Part shown: in pieces, positions 35,951 through 46,638 of the stretch
Position numbering within the stretch: the stretch's first letter is position 1
How the letters are laid out: every line of letters starts with the position of its first letter
DNA from: Janthinobacterium sp. PAMC25594
Lineage (GTDB): Bacteria > Pseudomonadota > Gammaproteobacteria > Burkholderiales > Burkholderiaceae_D
Reading direction: 5' to 3'
Length of the DNA: 64,000 bases
Assembly: GCF_019443505.1 (NCBI RefSeq)
Contig: NZ_CP080377.1
Span: forward strand, 6,262,001-6,326,000
Notes under the pieces: model-generated
The model's input: the letters and a program-made list of their open reading frames with translations, nothing else
Told to the model about the DNA's origin: nothing
Database searches by the model: none
Program-made: the position numbers and the translations under genes

Positions 35951-36817
35951 ATGCCAGACAGTACCCACCCAGTCATGCCTTCACAGCCCAGCGCGCACGG
36001 CGCCTGGCAGGCGCATTTGCGCCTGGGCTTTGCACTGCACGACGGCGTCAGCCGCCTCGTCGAACGCACGCATCGCGGCCCTTTGCGCGTGCAAAAGCCC
36101 CTGTACCCGGAAGGCGATGCCGTCTGCCACGCCATCATCATCCATCCGCCCGGCGGCGTGGTGGGCGGCGACCAGCTGGCCGTCGACGCCACGGTGGGCG
36201 CAGGCGCGCACGCCTTGCTGACCTCGCCGGGCGCGGCCAAGTGGTACCGCGCGAATGGTCACGTCTCGGGTCAGCACATCGTGCTGCGCGCTGGTAGCGG
36301 CGCCGCCATCGAGTGGCTGCCGCAGGAAAGCATTTTCTTCGACCAGGCTTGCGTACGCCTGCGCCACGAGGTGGAACTGGCGCCGGACGCCGGCTACATC
36401 GGCTGCGACATCGTCTGCCTGGGCCGCAGCGCCTCGGGCGAAATTTTTAACACTGGCAGCATCAGCCAGCAAGTGCGGATCCGCCGCGGCGGCAAGCTGC
36501 TGTGGTGGGAGCAGGGCGTGCTGGCTGCCGGCGGCGCGCTGATGGCCAGCCCGCTGGGGCTGGGGGGCCACACGGTATGCGCCACCCTGATCGCCGTCGG
36601 CACACCGGTTTCTCCATCAGTACTGGCAGCCGTGCGCGGGATCGCCGTGCCTGCCGGCGCCGCGTTTGGCGCCACGCACATGAAAGCGCTGGTGGTGGTG
36701 CGCCTGCTGTGCGGCGACAGCGAGGCGGCGCGCCGCATCATGCTGGCCGCCTGGCTGCTGCTGCGCCCCGCCATGCTGGGACGCGACGCCGTCGTGCCCC
36801 GCATCTGGAACACTTGA
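35951..36817 (+). CDS. ureD: urease accessory protein UreD (UreH)
   Basis: About 288 residues. UreD binds apo-urease and, with UreF and UreG, guides nickel into the active site. Family segments: [45 protein letters not shown] and [13 protein letters not shown]. Several ATG codons compete; 35951 is the first, a TTG lies 9 bases earlier and another ATG is at 35975. No strong ribosome site distinguishes them. First gene of the ureDABCEFGJ operon. Confidence 0.95.
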   Translation: MPDSTHPVMPSQPSAHGAWQAHLRLGFALHDGVSRLVERTHRGPLRVQKPLYPEGDAVCHAIIIHPPGGVVGGDQLAVDATVGAGAHALLTSPGAAKWYRANGHVSGQHIVLRAGSGAAIEWLPQESIFFDQACVRLRHEVELAPDAGYIGCDIVCLGRSASGEIFNTGSISQQVRIRRGGKLLWWEQGVLAAGGALMASPLGLGGHTVCATLIAVGTPVSPSVLAAVRGIAVPAGAAFGATHMKALVVVRLLCGDSEAARRIMLAAWLLLRPAMLGRDAVVPRIWNT

Positions 36818-36842
36818 ACAGGAAAGACGCACAAGGAAAACC

Positions 36843-37145
36843 ATGGACCTGACTCCCCGCGAAAAAGACAAGCTGCTCATTTTTACGGCCGCGCTGCTGG
36901 CCGAACGGCGCCTGGCGCGCGGTTTGAAATTGAATTATCCGGAAGCGGTGGCCCTGATCAGCGCCGCCATCATGGAAGGCGCGCGCGATGGCAAGTCGGT
37001 GGCGCAGCTGATGTCGGACGGTACAAAAATACTCTCGCGCGCCGACGTCATGGACGGCATCGCCGAGATGATCCCCGATATCCAGGTGGAAGCGACCTTC
37101 CCCGATGGCAGCAAGCTGGTGACCGTACACCATCCGATACCGTAA
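36843..37145 (+). CDS. ureA: urease gamma subunit
   Basis: A 100-residue structural subunit of the cytoplasmic nickel urease that hydrolyses urea to ammonia and carbamate. It opens [20 protein letters not shown] and contains [22 protein letters not shown], both typical of the family. Length is standard. It lies 25 bp after ureD and 30 bp before ureB. Confidence 0.98.
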   Translation: MDLTPREKDKLLIFTAALLAERRLARGLKLNYPEAVALISAAIMEGARDGKSVAQLMSDGTKILSRADVMDGIAEMIPDIQVEATFPDGSKLVTVHHPIP

Positions 37146-37175
37146 GCACACAAGCGACATTGACAGGAGCCGCTC

Positions 37176-37505
37176 ATGACCCCAGGCGAATACAAATTGG
37201 AAGAAGGCGAAATCAGCCTCAATGCGGGCCGCGCCACGGCCACCGTGGTGGTGGCCAACCGTGGCGACCGGCCGATCCAGGTGGGCTCGCACTTTCACTT
37301 TTTTGAAGTCAATCCCGCGCTGGCTTTCGAGCGCTGGCGCGCCTACGGCATGCGCCTGAACATCACTGCCGGCACGGCCGTGCGCTTCGAACCTGGCCAG
37401 CAGCGCACGGTGGAACTGGTGGCGCTGGCGGGCGAACGCAAGGTCTACGGCTTCAATGGCGCAGTGATGGGCGACCTGCAAGACACACCCCCGGGAAAGG
37501 ATTGA
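37176..37505 (+). CDS. ureB: urease beta subunit
   Basis: A 109-residue structural subunit. Typical segments are [40 protein letters not shown] and [19 protein letters not shown] clear AGGAG precedes the ATG. ureC follows after 1 base, so the two are translationally coupled. Confidence 0.98.
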   Translation: MTPGEYKLEEGEISLNAGRATATVVVANRGDRPIQVGSHFHFFEVNPALAFERWRAYGMRLNITAGTAVRFEPGQQRTVELVALAGERKVYGFNGAVMGDLQDTPPGKD

Positions 37506-37506
37506 G

Positions 37507-39207
<1,701 letters not shown>

Positions 39208-39219
39208 GCAGGAGACATC

Positions 39220-39735
39220 ATGCTCACATTGCATACCAAACTGGCGGCTGACGATACTCGCGCCGCCGTTGCCCAACTGGTGCTGCCCTACGACCAGCGC
39301 GAAAAATGCCGGCTGCGCGCCGTGCTGTCGAATGGCGACGAGGTGGCCGTGTTCACCGTGCGCGGCACGGTGCTGCGCGACGGCGAGCGCATGACGGGGC
39401 CGGAAGGGCAGGTGGTGCGGATCGTCGCCGCGCGCGAACCGACCTACCTGGTGCGCTGCGCGGATGCGCACACCCTGCTGCGCTGCGCTTTCCATTTGGG
39501 GAACCGCCACACGCAGGCGCAGGTGGGCGACGGCTTTTTGCGCATCCGCACAGACCCCGTTTTAAAAGAAATGCTGCAAGGCTTGCAGGCGATGGTGACG
39601 GAGGAAAGCGCGCCGTTCGAACCGGAGGCGGGCGCGTATGGCGGCGGCCATGGTCACCACGACGGCCACGGCCAGCATTTGCTGGCACCCGTGCCGCTGC
39701 GGCAGAAAATCCACCGCCCTGGTGACACTGCATGA
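39220..39735 (+). CDS. ureE: urease accessory protein UreE (nickel metallochaperone)
   Basis: A 171-residue nickel carrier. The N-terminal peptide-binding domain (about 1-75) and the metal-binding domain (about 80-145; RCAFHLGNRHTQAQVGDGFLRI) are followed by a His-rich tail, GGGHGHHDGHGQH, that can hold extra nickel. The stop overlaps the ureF start. It delivers nickel to the UreG dimer during urease maturation. Confidence 0.96.
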   Translation: MLTLHTKLAADDTRAAVAQLVLPYDQREKCRLRAVLSNGDEVAVFTVRGTVLRDGERMTGPEGQVVRIVAAREPTYLVRCADAHTLLRCAFHLGNRHTQAQVGDGFLRIRTDPVLKEMLQGLQAMVTEESAPFEPEAGAYGGGHGHHDGHGQHLLAPVPLRQKIHRPGDTA

Positions 39736-40415
39736 TGCAGGCCTCGGCCCTGCTGCATCTGCTGCAGTTCGCCAGCCCGGCCCTGCCGATCGGCGCCTAC
39801 AGCTATTCGCAGGGGCTGGAAGCGGCGCTGGAGTCAAGCCTGGTGCACGACGCGGCCACGGCGCGCGCGTGGATCGCCCAGCATCTGACCTTGGTGGTGG
39901 CGCGCTGGGAAGCGCCGCTGTGCTGGCGCTTGATGCAGGCGTTCGAGCAGCAGGATTTGTGCGCCGTGCAGCGCTGGAGCGAGCGTTTCATCGCTTCGCG
40001 CGACACGGCGGAATTTCGCGCCGAAACCATCCAGATGGGATATTCATTGACCAAATTGCTGGCCGAACTGGGCGTGGCCGACGGCGTGCTGATCGACATG
40101 CTGCAGGGGCAGCCGGAAGTGGCGCTGCCCACGGCGTATGCCTGCGCCGTGGCGGCGCTGGCGATTCCGCGCGAAGAGGCGCTGCTGGCCATGCTGTTCG
40201 CCTGGGCGGAAAATCAGGTGCTCGTCTGCGTGAAATCCGTGCCGCTGGGGCAGGTGGCGGGCCAGCGCCTGCTGCTGTCGCTGCGGCCGGAACTGGAAGC
40301 GGCGGCGCTGACGGCGCAAACGTTACCAGACGACGAGATGGGCAACTGGGCGCCCGGCCTGTCGCTGCTGTCGATGCGGCACGAAGTGCAGTACAGCCGC
40401 CTGTACCGTTCCTGA
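39732..40415 (+). CDS. ureF: urease accessory protein UreF
   Basis: A 227-residue all-helical accessory factor that joins UreD and UreG in the urease activation complex. Diagnostic are [38 protein letters not shown] and the C-terminal [14 protein letters not shown]. The start ATG overlaps the ureE TGA. Full length. Confidence 0.96.
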   Translation: MMQASALLHLLQFASPALPIGAYSYSQGLEAALESSLVHDAATARAWIAQHLTLVVARWEAPLCWRLMQAFEQQDLCAVQRWSERFIASRDTAEFRAETIQMGYSLTKLLAELGVADGVLIDMLQGQPEVALPTAYACAVAALAIPREEALLAMLFAWAENQVLVCVKSVPLGQVAGQRLLLSLRPELEAAALTAQTLPDDEMGNWAPGLSLLSMRHEVQYSRLYRS

Positions 40416-40437
40416 ACTATTGAATGAGAGAGCAAAC

Positions 40438-41072
<635 letters not shown>

Positions 41073-41076
<4 letters not shown>

Positions 41077-41633
41077 CTGCAAGACTGATGACAAAAACGG
41101 CCGCCGTGGCCGCGCTGTACCTGCTGGCCTTGCCGGCGATGGCCCACCCCGGTCATGGCGAAAGCGTGGGTTTTCTGGCCGGTTTCGCCCATCCGTTCAC
41201 GGGCATCGACCACTTGCTGGCCATGCTGGGCGTGGGTATCTGGGGCGGCCAGCAGCGCCGCGGCCTGGGCCAGCCCGTCACTTTTCTCGGCATGATGCTG
41301 CTCGGTGCGCTGGCCGGCATGGTCGGATTGACGGTGCCCGGGCTGGAAACGGGCATTGCCGCCACGGTGGCGCTGGTGGGGCTGGCCATCGCGCTGGCGC
41401 TGGCCTTGCCGAACTGGCTCGGCATGCTGCTCGTGGGCATGTTTGCGCTGGCGCATGGCAATGCGCATGGCCAGGAATTGCCGGCTGCCTCGGCCGCGTG
41501 CGGCTTCCTGCTGGCTTCGGCCATGCTGCTGTGTGCGGGACGTTTCGCCGGCCAGGTGCTGGCCGGGCGCGTGCTGCGCGTGGCCGGCGTGGCCTTGACG
41601 GCCGCCGGCGTGGTGCTGCTGGGAGTGAACTAA
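41073..41633 (+). CDS. ureJ: HupE/UreJ-family nickel permease
   Basis: A 186-residue membrane protein with a signal peptide ending AMA and then the conserved [35 protein letters not shown]. That segment is rich in His and Asp, likely a nickel site. Further helices and a second metal-type motif [10 protein letters not shown] follow. It starts on the ureG stop. HupE/UreJ proteins import or pass nickel to the urease system. Its gene ends 2 bases past the stop of the opposing acyltransferase gene. Confidence 0.92.
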
Positions 41634-42241
41634 GCGCCGGGGCGCTTCTCGGACAGCACGATGGGCGCCGCCTTTTCCGGATGCAAGCCCTGGTGGCCCG
41701 CATACACGGCGGCGATGGCGGCCATGTCGGCATCCTTGTCGCCCGTCAAGTATAAATGGTCGACGACGCCCAGCACCTTGTTCGGGTAGTCGATATACAC
41801 CAGCAGCAGCGGCACCTTGGCGGCCAGGGCCAGGTGATAAAAGCCGCTTTTCCAGTTCGGACGGTAGCTGCGCGTCGCTTCCGGCGTGATGGCCAGCCAG
41901 TACCAGTCGGCGGCCAGCATGCGCACGGCCTGACGTTGAATCGTGCCGCTGGTGGTGCTGCGGTCGACGGGTTCGCCGCCCAGGTAGCGCAGCACCTTGC
42001 CCATCGGGCCGCGGAACAGGGAATCCTTGGCCAGCCAGCGGAACGGCAGCGACAGCGCCCATTTGCCGAACAGGCCCACCATGAAATCCCAGTTCGACGT
42101 GTGCGGGTAGACGACGACGATGCCGCGCGGCCCCGGCAGGGGACGGAAGCGCAGGCGCCAGCCAAATAGCTGCAGCACGCGCAACGCGCAGCGCTGGTGC
42201 CAGGTCGGCAAGTCGTCCGCTTGTACAAATAAATCGTCCAT
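41630..42241 (-). CDS. PlsC-like lysophospholipid/1-acylglycerol-3-phosphate acyltransferase
   Basis: A 203-residue acyltransferase. The catalytic HxxxxD motif is HTSNWD (about residue 47). The second block is KDSLFRGPMGKVLRYLGG, and PEATRSY stands where the EGTRS motif is usual. It lacks long hydrophobic anchors except an N-terminal amphipathic segment. Members of this short subgroup act on lysophospholipids or other amine/alcohol acceptors; the substrate is open. Convergent with ureJ (3-base overlap). Confidence 0.85.
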   Translation of the reverse strand: MDDLFVQADDLPTWHQRCALRVLQLFGWRLRFRPLPGPRGIVVVYPHTSNWDFMVGLFGKWALSLPFRWLAKDSLFRGPMGKVLRYLGGEPVDRSTTSGTIQRQAVRMLAADWYWLAITPEATRSYRPNWKSGFYHLALAAKVPLLLVYIDYPNKVLGVVDHLYLTGDKDADMAAIAAVYAGHQGLHPEKAAPIVLSEKRPGA

Positions 42242-42491
42242 TGATACCCTTCAGTGACACTGTTCTTGATCGGATGGCGCTGCTGGCCATTTTCCTTGAA
42301 ACAAAAATTCTGCGCAGGCATTCTATACGGGGCTGGCGATGGCGACAAGCAGCCGAGGCCGCTATTCATGCGGCGTCGGGGCTGTTTGTACTGCCATTTT
42401 AACCATGCTTGCTTCCAGTGCCGGGCACTAAATGCACACAATGTGGTCAAACCTTGATGCAGCATTGATCCACCCGACAGGGAGCCATGGC
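42242..42491. other. 250-bp intergenic region
   Basis: Between the divergent acyltransferase and the 73-residue unknown gene. It contains no coding frame I would defend, no terminator hairpin and no clear promoter pair. It must nevertheless hold the promoters of both flanking genes. Confidence 0.4.
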
Positions 42492-42713
42492 ATGAAAAAC
42501 AGTATCGAGGAACTAGCTGGGGAGAATGTCCGAACGGACAAAGTGATGGCCGAGCTCGTCGAGCGGGGCGTGGCGTTTCATCACGCCCTCGGTCGGACGG
42601 TGGCGACAGCCTACTTGCGTGAGCACGCGGTGCCGGCCGAGGTGATACGCCGCGTGTTCAGCAGCGTGCAGGCGCGCCGTCCGGCCCGGCCGGCACGGCG
42701 CCGATGGCGCTGA
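42492..42713 (+). CDS. small conserved-looking hypothetical protein (73 aa)
   Basis: Starts at an ATG with GGGAG upstream and reads MKNSIEELAGENVRTDKVMAEL. It is helical, with a basic Pro/Arg-rich tail (QARRPARPARRRWR). A His-Ala-Leu-Gly-Arg-Thr segment in the middle and the basic tail hint at nucleic-acid contact, but no family is recognised. It stands alone and is followed by a hairpin. Confidence 0.6.
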   Translation: MKNSIEELAGENVRTDKVMAELVERGVAFHHALGRTVATAYLREHAVPAEVIRRVFSSVQARRPARPARRRWR

Positions 42714-42719
42714 GGGACA

Positions 42720-42751
42720 GGCGGCAGCGACGAAGTGCCGTTGCTGTCGCC
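42720..42751. terminator. long hairpin between convergent genes, weak T tract
   Basis: A 12-bp stem with two G-T pairs (42720-42731 with 42740-42751) lies between the 73-residue gene and the convergent oxidoreductase. No T run follows in either direction, so termination is only a possibility. Confidence 0.4.
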
Positions 42752-42765
42752 CGGAGTGCTGTTGT

Positions 42766-43830
42766 TTAAGCCAGTGCCGCCAGTGCCGGGTAGTCCGTGT
42801 AGCCGGTCGCGTCGGGTGCGTACAGCGTGTCTGGGTTCAGGGGATTCAAGGGCGCGTCACTGTGCAGGCGGATGGGCAGGTCGGGGTTGGCGATGAACCA
42901 CAGGCCAAAGGCCACGGCATCGGCTTCGCCCTTGGCCAGCAGGGCTTCGGCTGCCGCCTTGTCCATTTTCTCGTTGGCAATGTACACGCCGCCAAATGCC
43001 TGCTTCAGGTACGGACCCAGGCGGTCTTCACCGAGCGCTTCGCGCGCGCAGATGAAGGCGATGCCCCGTTTGCCCAGCTCGCGTGCCACGTAGCCGAAGG
43101 TGGCGCGCGGGTCGGAGTCGCCCATGTCGTGCGCGTCGCGGCGCGGCGCCAAATGCATGCCGACCTTGTCGGCGCCCCAGACGGCGATGCACGCATCCGT
43201 CACTTCCAGCATCAGGCGGGCGCGGTTTTCAATCGAACCGCCGTAGTTGTCGGTGCGCAAGTTGGTGCTGTCTTGCAGGAACTGGTCGAGCAAATAACCA
43301 TTCGCGCCGTGGATTTCCACGCCGTCGAAACCCGCTTTTTTCGCATTCTCGGCGCCCAGGCGGTAAGCCGCCACGATGCCGGGAATCTCTTCCGTATCGA
43401 GCGCGCGGGGCGTGACGAATTCCTGTTTCGGGCGCAGCAGGCTGACATGGCCGGCCGGCTTGACGGCGCTGGGCGCCACAGGCAGGTCGCCATCGAGGAA
43501 AACGGGCGCGGAAATGCGGCCCACATGCCATAGTTGCAGCACGATCAGGCCGCCCGCGTCATGCACGGCCTTGGTGATGTGTTTCCAGCCTTCCACCTGC
43601 TCGTCGGACCAGATGCCCGGCGTGTCCGCATAGCCCACGCCCTGCGGCGTGACGGCCGTCGCTTCCGAGATAATCATGCCGGCCGAAGCGCGCTGCGTGT
43701 AGTACTCGGCCATCAGGGCGTTGGGCACGCGGCCCGGATTGCCGGCGCGCGAACGCGTCAGCGGCGCCATGATGATGCGGTTTTTCAGTTGCAGGCTGCC
43801 AATGGTGATGGGGTCGAATAAGGTTGCCAT
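42766..43830 (-). CDS. Old Yellow Enzyme-family alkene reductase (NemA-like)
   Basis: A 354-residue FMN-dependent ene-reductase, full length. Family blocks: IIMAPLTRSRAGNPGRVPN, LQLWHVGRIS, FDGVEIHGANGYLLDQFLQDSTNLRTDNYGGS with the substrate His-x-x-Asn pair (HGAN), and a C-terminal FMN phosphate segment. Such enzymes reduce activated alkenes, quinones, nitro-esters or maleimides. It follows an ArsR-type gene by 56 bp on the same strand, suggesting induction by an electrophile or redox signal. Confidence 0.95.
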   Translation of the reverse strand: MATLFDPITIGSLQLKNRIIMAPLTRSRAGNPGRVPNALMAEYYTQRASAGMIISEATAVTPQGVGYADTPGIWSDEQVEGWKHITKAVHDAGGLIVLQLWHVGRISAPVFLDGDLPVAPSAVKPAGHVSLLRPKQEFVTPRALDTEEIPGIVAAYRLGAENAKKAGFDGVEIHGANGYLLDQFLQDSTNLRTDNYGGSIENRARLMLEVTDACIAVWGADKVGMHLAPRRDAHDMGDSDPRATFGYVARELGKRGIAFICAREALGEDRLGPYLKQAFGGVYIANEKMDKAAAEALLAKGEADAVAFGLWFIANPDLPIRLHSDAPLNPLNPDTLYAPDATGYTDYPALAALA

Positions 43831-43886
43831 GATTACTATCTTTCCTGTCGAGAGTGCCGCGAACGGCGATATGGATGGGGTTGCTG

Positions 43887-44183
43887 TTACAAACCTTGCT
43901 GCATGTGCTCCAGAAAAGCCTGGATAGTGGCTTCATTGCGCTTGAAAAAGCTCCATTGGCCAACTTTCCTGGCTGAAATCAAATCGGCCTTTTGCAAGGT
44001 GGCCAGGTGGGCCGAGACCGTCGATTGCGACAGACCCAGCTTGCGGTCGATCAGTCCGGCACAGACGCCGAAGTCGAGCGGATGCTCTTGCTCGCAAAAA
44101 TATTGCTCCGGCTCCTTCAGCCACTGCAAAATCTGCCGGCGTACCGGATTGGCCAGCGCCTTGTGGATGGCGTCGATGTCCAT
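43887..44183 (-). CDS. ArsR-family winged-helix regulator
   Basis: A 98-residue regulator. It opens MDIDAIHKALANPVRRQILQWL and the recognition helix lies in GLSQSTVSAHLATLQKADLI. It lacks the classic arsenic-binding CxC. Two cysteines instead flank the loop in QYFCEQEHPLDFGVCAG and could be a thiol sensor. It is upstream of the Old Yellow Enzyme gene in one operon, with a palindrome 63 bp before its start, so it probably represses both genes. Confidence 0.9.
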   Translation of the reverse strand: MDIDAIHKALANPVRRQILQWLKEPEQYFCEQEHPLDFGVCAGLIDRKLGLSQSTVSAHLATLQKADLISARKVGQWSFFKRNEATIQAFLEHMQQGL

Positions 44184-44245
44184 GCTGTTTCTCCTGGTCG
44201 ATGTTCGTCTTCAAGCGATATATGGTTCGTCTTTTGTGAATTTCA

Positions 44246-44265
44246 ATATCGGTATATTACGATAT
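44246..44265. promoter_or_regulatory. ATATCG-N8-CGATAT palindrome, candidate ArsR operator
   Basis: A perfect 6-bp inverted repeat with an AT-only centre, in the gap between the arsR-like gene and the DUF1304 gene. ArsR proteins usually bind such AT-rich dyads over their promoters. Confidence 0.5.
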
Positions 44266-44306
44266 AAGTAAAAAGCGTGAAGGCCGATGGATTTTTCAGG
44301 CAGGAA

Positions 44307-44669
44307 TCAATCGAAGTGGAATAGCAGCAAGGCGATGACGGCGGGCACCGTTTGCAGGTAGAGGATGCGCGTCATGACAGTCGCCGCGCCCCATACGCCG
44401 GCCACGGCGATGCAAGCCAGGCCGAAGACGGTGAATGCATGGGCGATGGCCGCGTCCGGGTGAAAAAAGCCCAGCGCCAGCGCCGCGACGAGAAAGCCGT
44501 TGTAGCAACCCTGGTTCGACATGGCGGGACGCACGATCTCCGCCTTTTCCCTGGACAGGCCAAACACCTTGCGTCCGCGCGCATCGAACAGCACGGTTTC
44601 CAGCAGCACGATGTAGACGTGCAGCAGCAGGATGAGGGCGGTAAGGATTTGGGCCAGAAGCAGCATCAT
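44307..44669 (-). CDS. DUF1304 small membrane protein
   Basis: A 120-residue integral membrane protein with four hydrophobic segments and the characteristic central block [27 protein letters not shown]. The biochemical role of DUF1304 proteins is not known to me. It lies upstream of, and on the same strand as, arsR-OYE, with the operator-like palindrome between. A common redox or electrophile response is possible. Confidence 0.85.
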   Translation of the reverse strand: MMLLLAQILTALILLLHVYIVLLETVLFDARGRKVFGLSREKAEIVRPAMSNQGCYNGFLVAALALGFFHPDAAIAHAFTVFGLACIAVAGVWGAATVMTRILYLQTVPAVIALLLFHFD

Positions 44670-44773
44670 TGTTCCCGAGAGTGAATAGGTGCGGCAATTA
44701 TGCTGCCAAGTGCCTGTTTTTTGGCAACATCACCAGAAAAAATGTGCTGGCGGCAAGAGCCTTCACCCGATGG

Positions 44774-44779
44774 TATACT
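44774..44779 (+). promoter_or_regulatory. candidate -10 element of the guanidine-responsive operon
   Basis: TATACT, about 16 bases before the first riboswitch hairpin, which places the transcript start just ahead of the aptamer. No good -35 hexamer is seen at 17 bp. Confidence 0.45.
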
Positions 44780-44794
44780 TTTCCTTTTGCTCCT

Positions 44795-44846
44795 GTGGGG
44801 ACGACCCCGCTCGATGTGGGGGCTGCATGGCGGGGACGACCCTGCC
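44795..44846 (+). ncRNA. guanidine-II (mini-ykkC) riboswitch
   Basis: Two hairpins, each capped by the tetraloop ACGA. The first is GGGG-ACGA-CCCC (44797-44808, extendable to 44795-44810). The second has an eight- to nine-pair stem around 44829-44846 with the loop at 44836-44839. They are separated by 18 bases and followed 5 bases later by the ribosome site of the exporter. Paired ACGR-loop hairpins directly before a SugE gene are the hallmark of the guanidine-II class, where guanidinium binding frees the ribosome site. Confidence 0.88.
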
Positions 44847-44863
44847 GCCTCAGGAGAGTGTGT

Positions 44864-45184
44864 ATGGCGTGGATCATCTTGGTATTGGCCGGTTTGCTGG
44901 AAATCGGCTGGGCCATCGGCCTCAAATACAGCGCGGGGTTTACCCGCCTGGTGCCGTCCGTACTGACGGCCGTTTCCATGCTGGGCAGCGTGGTGATGCT
45001 GGGCCTGGCCTTGCGCACCTTGCCGTTGGGCACGGCGTATGCCATCTGGACGGGCATCGGCACCGTGGGCACGGCCATCTTCGGCATCATGGTGCTGGGT
45101 GAGCCGGCCAGCGCCGCGCGCATCGCCTGCATCGCATTGATCGTGTCCGGTATCCTGGGCTTGAAACTGCTCAGCCCTCAATAA
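44864..45184 (+). CDS. gdx: SMR-family guanidinium exporter SugE/Gdx
   Basis: A 106-residue four-helix membrane protein. The first helix [22 protein letters not shown] carries the essential glutamate and the Trp-Gly pattern specific to the SugE/Gdx branch, followed by [10 protein letters not shown]. Gdx proteins exchange guanidinium for protons as dual-topology dimers. AGGAG lies 7 bases before the ATG, immediately after the riboswitch. The older name sugE is also used. A second SMR gene follows by 11 bp. Confidence 0.93.
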   Translation: MAWIILVLAGLLEIGWAIGLKYSAGFTRLVPSVLTAVSMLGSVVMLGLALRTLPLGTAYAIWTGIGTVGTAIFGIMVLGEPASAARIACIALIVSGILGLKLLSPQ

Positions 45185-45195
45185 AGGATGCCAGC

Positions 45196-45537
45196 ATGAG
45201 TCTCACCATGACGTATTTCTACCTGGCCATCGCCATCATCGCCGAAGTCATCGCCACCAGCGCCTTGAAGGCGTCCGAAGGCTTCAGCCGTTTGTGGCCC
45301 AGTGTCATCACCGTGATTGGCTACAGCATCGCCTTCTGGTGCTTGTCCCTGACCCTGAAAGTCATTCCTACCGGCATCGTGTACGCGATCTGGTCCGGCG
45401 TGGGCATCGTGCTCATTTCCGCCGTCGGCTGGTTCTGGTTCAAGCAAAGCCTCGATACGCCGGCCTTGATCGGCCTGGGGCTGATCATTGCCGGCGTACT
45501 GGTGATTAACCTGTTTTCCAAGTCCGTTGGTCACTAA
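45196..45537 (+). CDS. SMR-family multidrug transporter, EmrE/QacE-like
   Basis: A 113-residue four-helix membrane protein with the EmrE-branch signature [22 protein letters not shown], including the glutamate that binds proton and cation substrates. The Tyr and Trp positions of the drug pocket lie in [11 protein letters not shown] and VYAIWSGVG. It is cotranscribed with gdx, so it should also respond to guanidine. It may export guanidine derivatives or work with Gdx, though each subfamily normally forms its own dimer. Confidence 0.92.
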   Translation: MSLTMTYFYLAIAIIAEVIATSALKASEGFSRLWPSVITVIGYSIAFWCLSLTLKVIPTGIVYAIWSGVGIVLISAVGWFWFKQSLDTPALIGLGLIIAGVLVINLFSKSVGH

Positions 45538-46500
45538 TCAAAAGCTGGCGGCGACCCTTGCCAGGTAATACCACTCGGCATTGGCTTGCGCATTGACGTC
45601 CGGGAACAGAATGTAGGCGTCGAACTCGGCCGTCACGGGCGTGCCGTCCGCGCGCACGCCGATCTGATCGCCCTGTTTGACCTTGTCAAAGCTGGACCAA
45701 GTCTTGATGAAGCGGTCGCTTGCATGCAGCTTGTCGTGCACGACGACCATGTTCAGCGCTTCCATGTCGGCGTCGGCGATCGGTTCAGGCTGTGGCGCAT
45801 CGATGAAGCCGAGGAAGGCCAGGGTGTTCATGATGGCGCGGTAGGCAACATCTGGCGCGGCCGGGTCGGCGTGCTGGCCGCATTCCAGGGTCAGGGCATA
45901 GCCACCCGTCGAGCGCATGTATTCGGTGGTGCCCACGCCATAGCGCAAGACCAGGCCCACCTGGTCGCTATTGCCCAGGCGGCGCTGCACGCCCTGGCCA
46001 TACGCATGCAGCCAGCCATCGACGAAGCGGCGCACGCCCAGGCGGCGCGCCAGCGCGCGTTCCTTGTCTTCATGTTGAAACGGTTGCAGCGGGCCATCGT
46101 TGTTGCGCGGTCCTACCATGACGAAGGGCTGGCTGTCGGCATTGAATGAATGCAAGTCCAGCAGCACGTCGTGCTGGCCCAGCAGAGGGCACAGCCAGTT
46201 GGCGATGCGGTCTTCGAAATCCTGTGGATTGTCGTTTGGAAACAGGTTGCGGTTCAGGTTGCGGTCGCCGCTGCGCACGCCCTTGGCGTAGGCCAACGGG
46301 TTGGTGATGGGCACGAAAGTGACGCTGCCGGCCACGATGGAGAGGGCGCCGCTGTCGAGTTCAGCCATCACGCGGTGGATGCCCTTGGTGCCGCAGGTTT
46401 CATTGCCGTGCACGGCGCCCGTGACGATCAGGCGCGGGCCGCTGCCCTGGCCCGTGTAGTTGATGGATTTGAAGTGGAGTGCGCTGCTCATGCTGGACAT
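45538..46500 (-). CDS. succinylglutamate desuccinylase/aspartoacylase-type (M14-like) hydrolase
   Basis: A 320-residue zinc hydrolase. The metal ligands are the His and Glu of TGAVHGNETCG and the His of LLDLHSFNADSQP. The catalytic Glu is in ALTLECGQH. A C-terminal beta-rich domain (about 235-320) follows. Family members deacylate amino-acid derivatives such as N-succinylglutamate; no ast genes are adjacent, so the substrate is undecided. The stop abuts the stop of the convergent SMR gene. ATG codons at 46500 and 46491 are both possible; an AGGA fits the second better. Confidence 0.88.
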   Translation of the reverse strand: MSSMSSALHFKSINYTGQGSGPRLIVTGAVHGNETCGTKGIHRVMAELDSGALSIVAGSVTFVPITNPLAYAKGVRSGDRNLNRNLFPNDNPQDFEDRIANWLCPLLGQHDVLLDLHSFNADSQPFVMVGPRNNDGPLQPFQHEDKERALARRLGVRRFVDGWLHAYGQGVQRRLGNSDQVGLVLRYGVGTTEYMRSTGGYALTLECGQHADPAAPDVAYRAIMNTLAFLGFIDAPQPEPIADADMEALNMVVVHDKLHASDRFIKTWSSFDKVKQGDQIGVRADGTPVTAEFDAYILFPDVNAQANAEWYYLARVAASF

Positions 46501-46638
46501 ATCCTATGCTGTTGCGGGAAGGGAAAGCGGGGTCGGCATATTTTAGCGGGATTCGCCGTGCACGCCTGCAAAAAGTTGGCCATGGCAAGGTGCGGCATGG
46601 CATGATCGGCGCCACCGTTGTTTTCCCTTGCCGATTCC

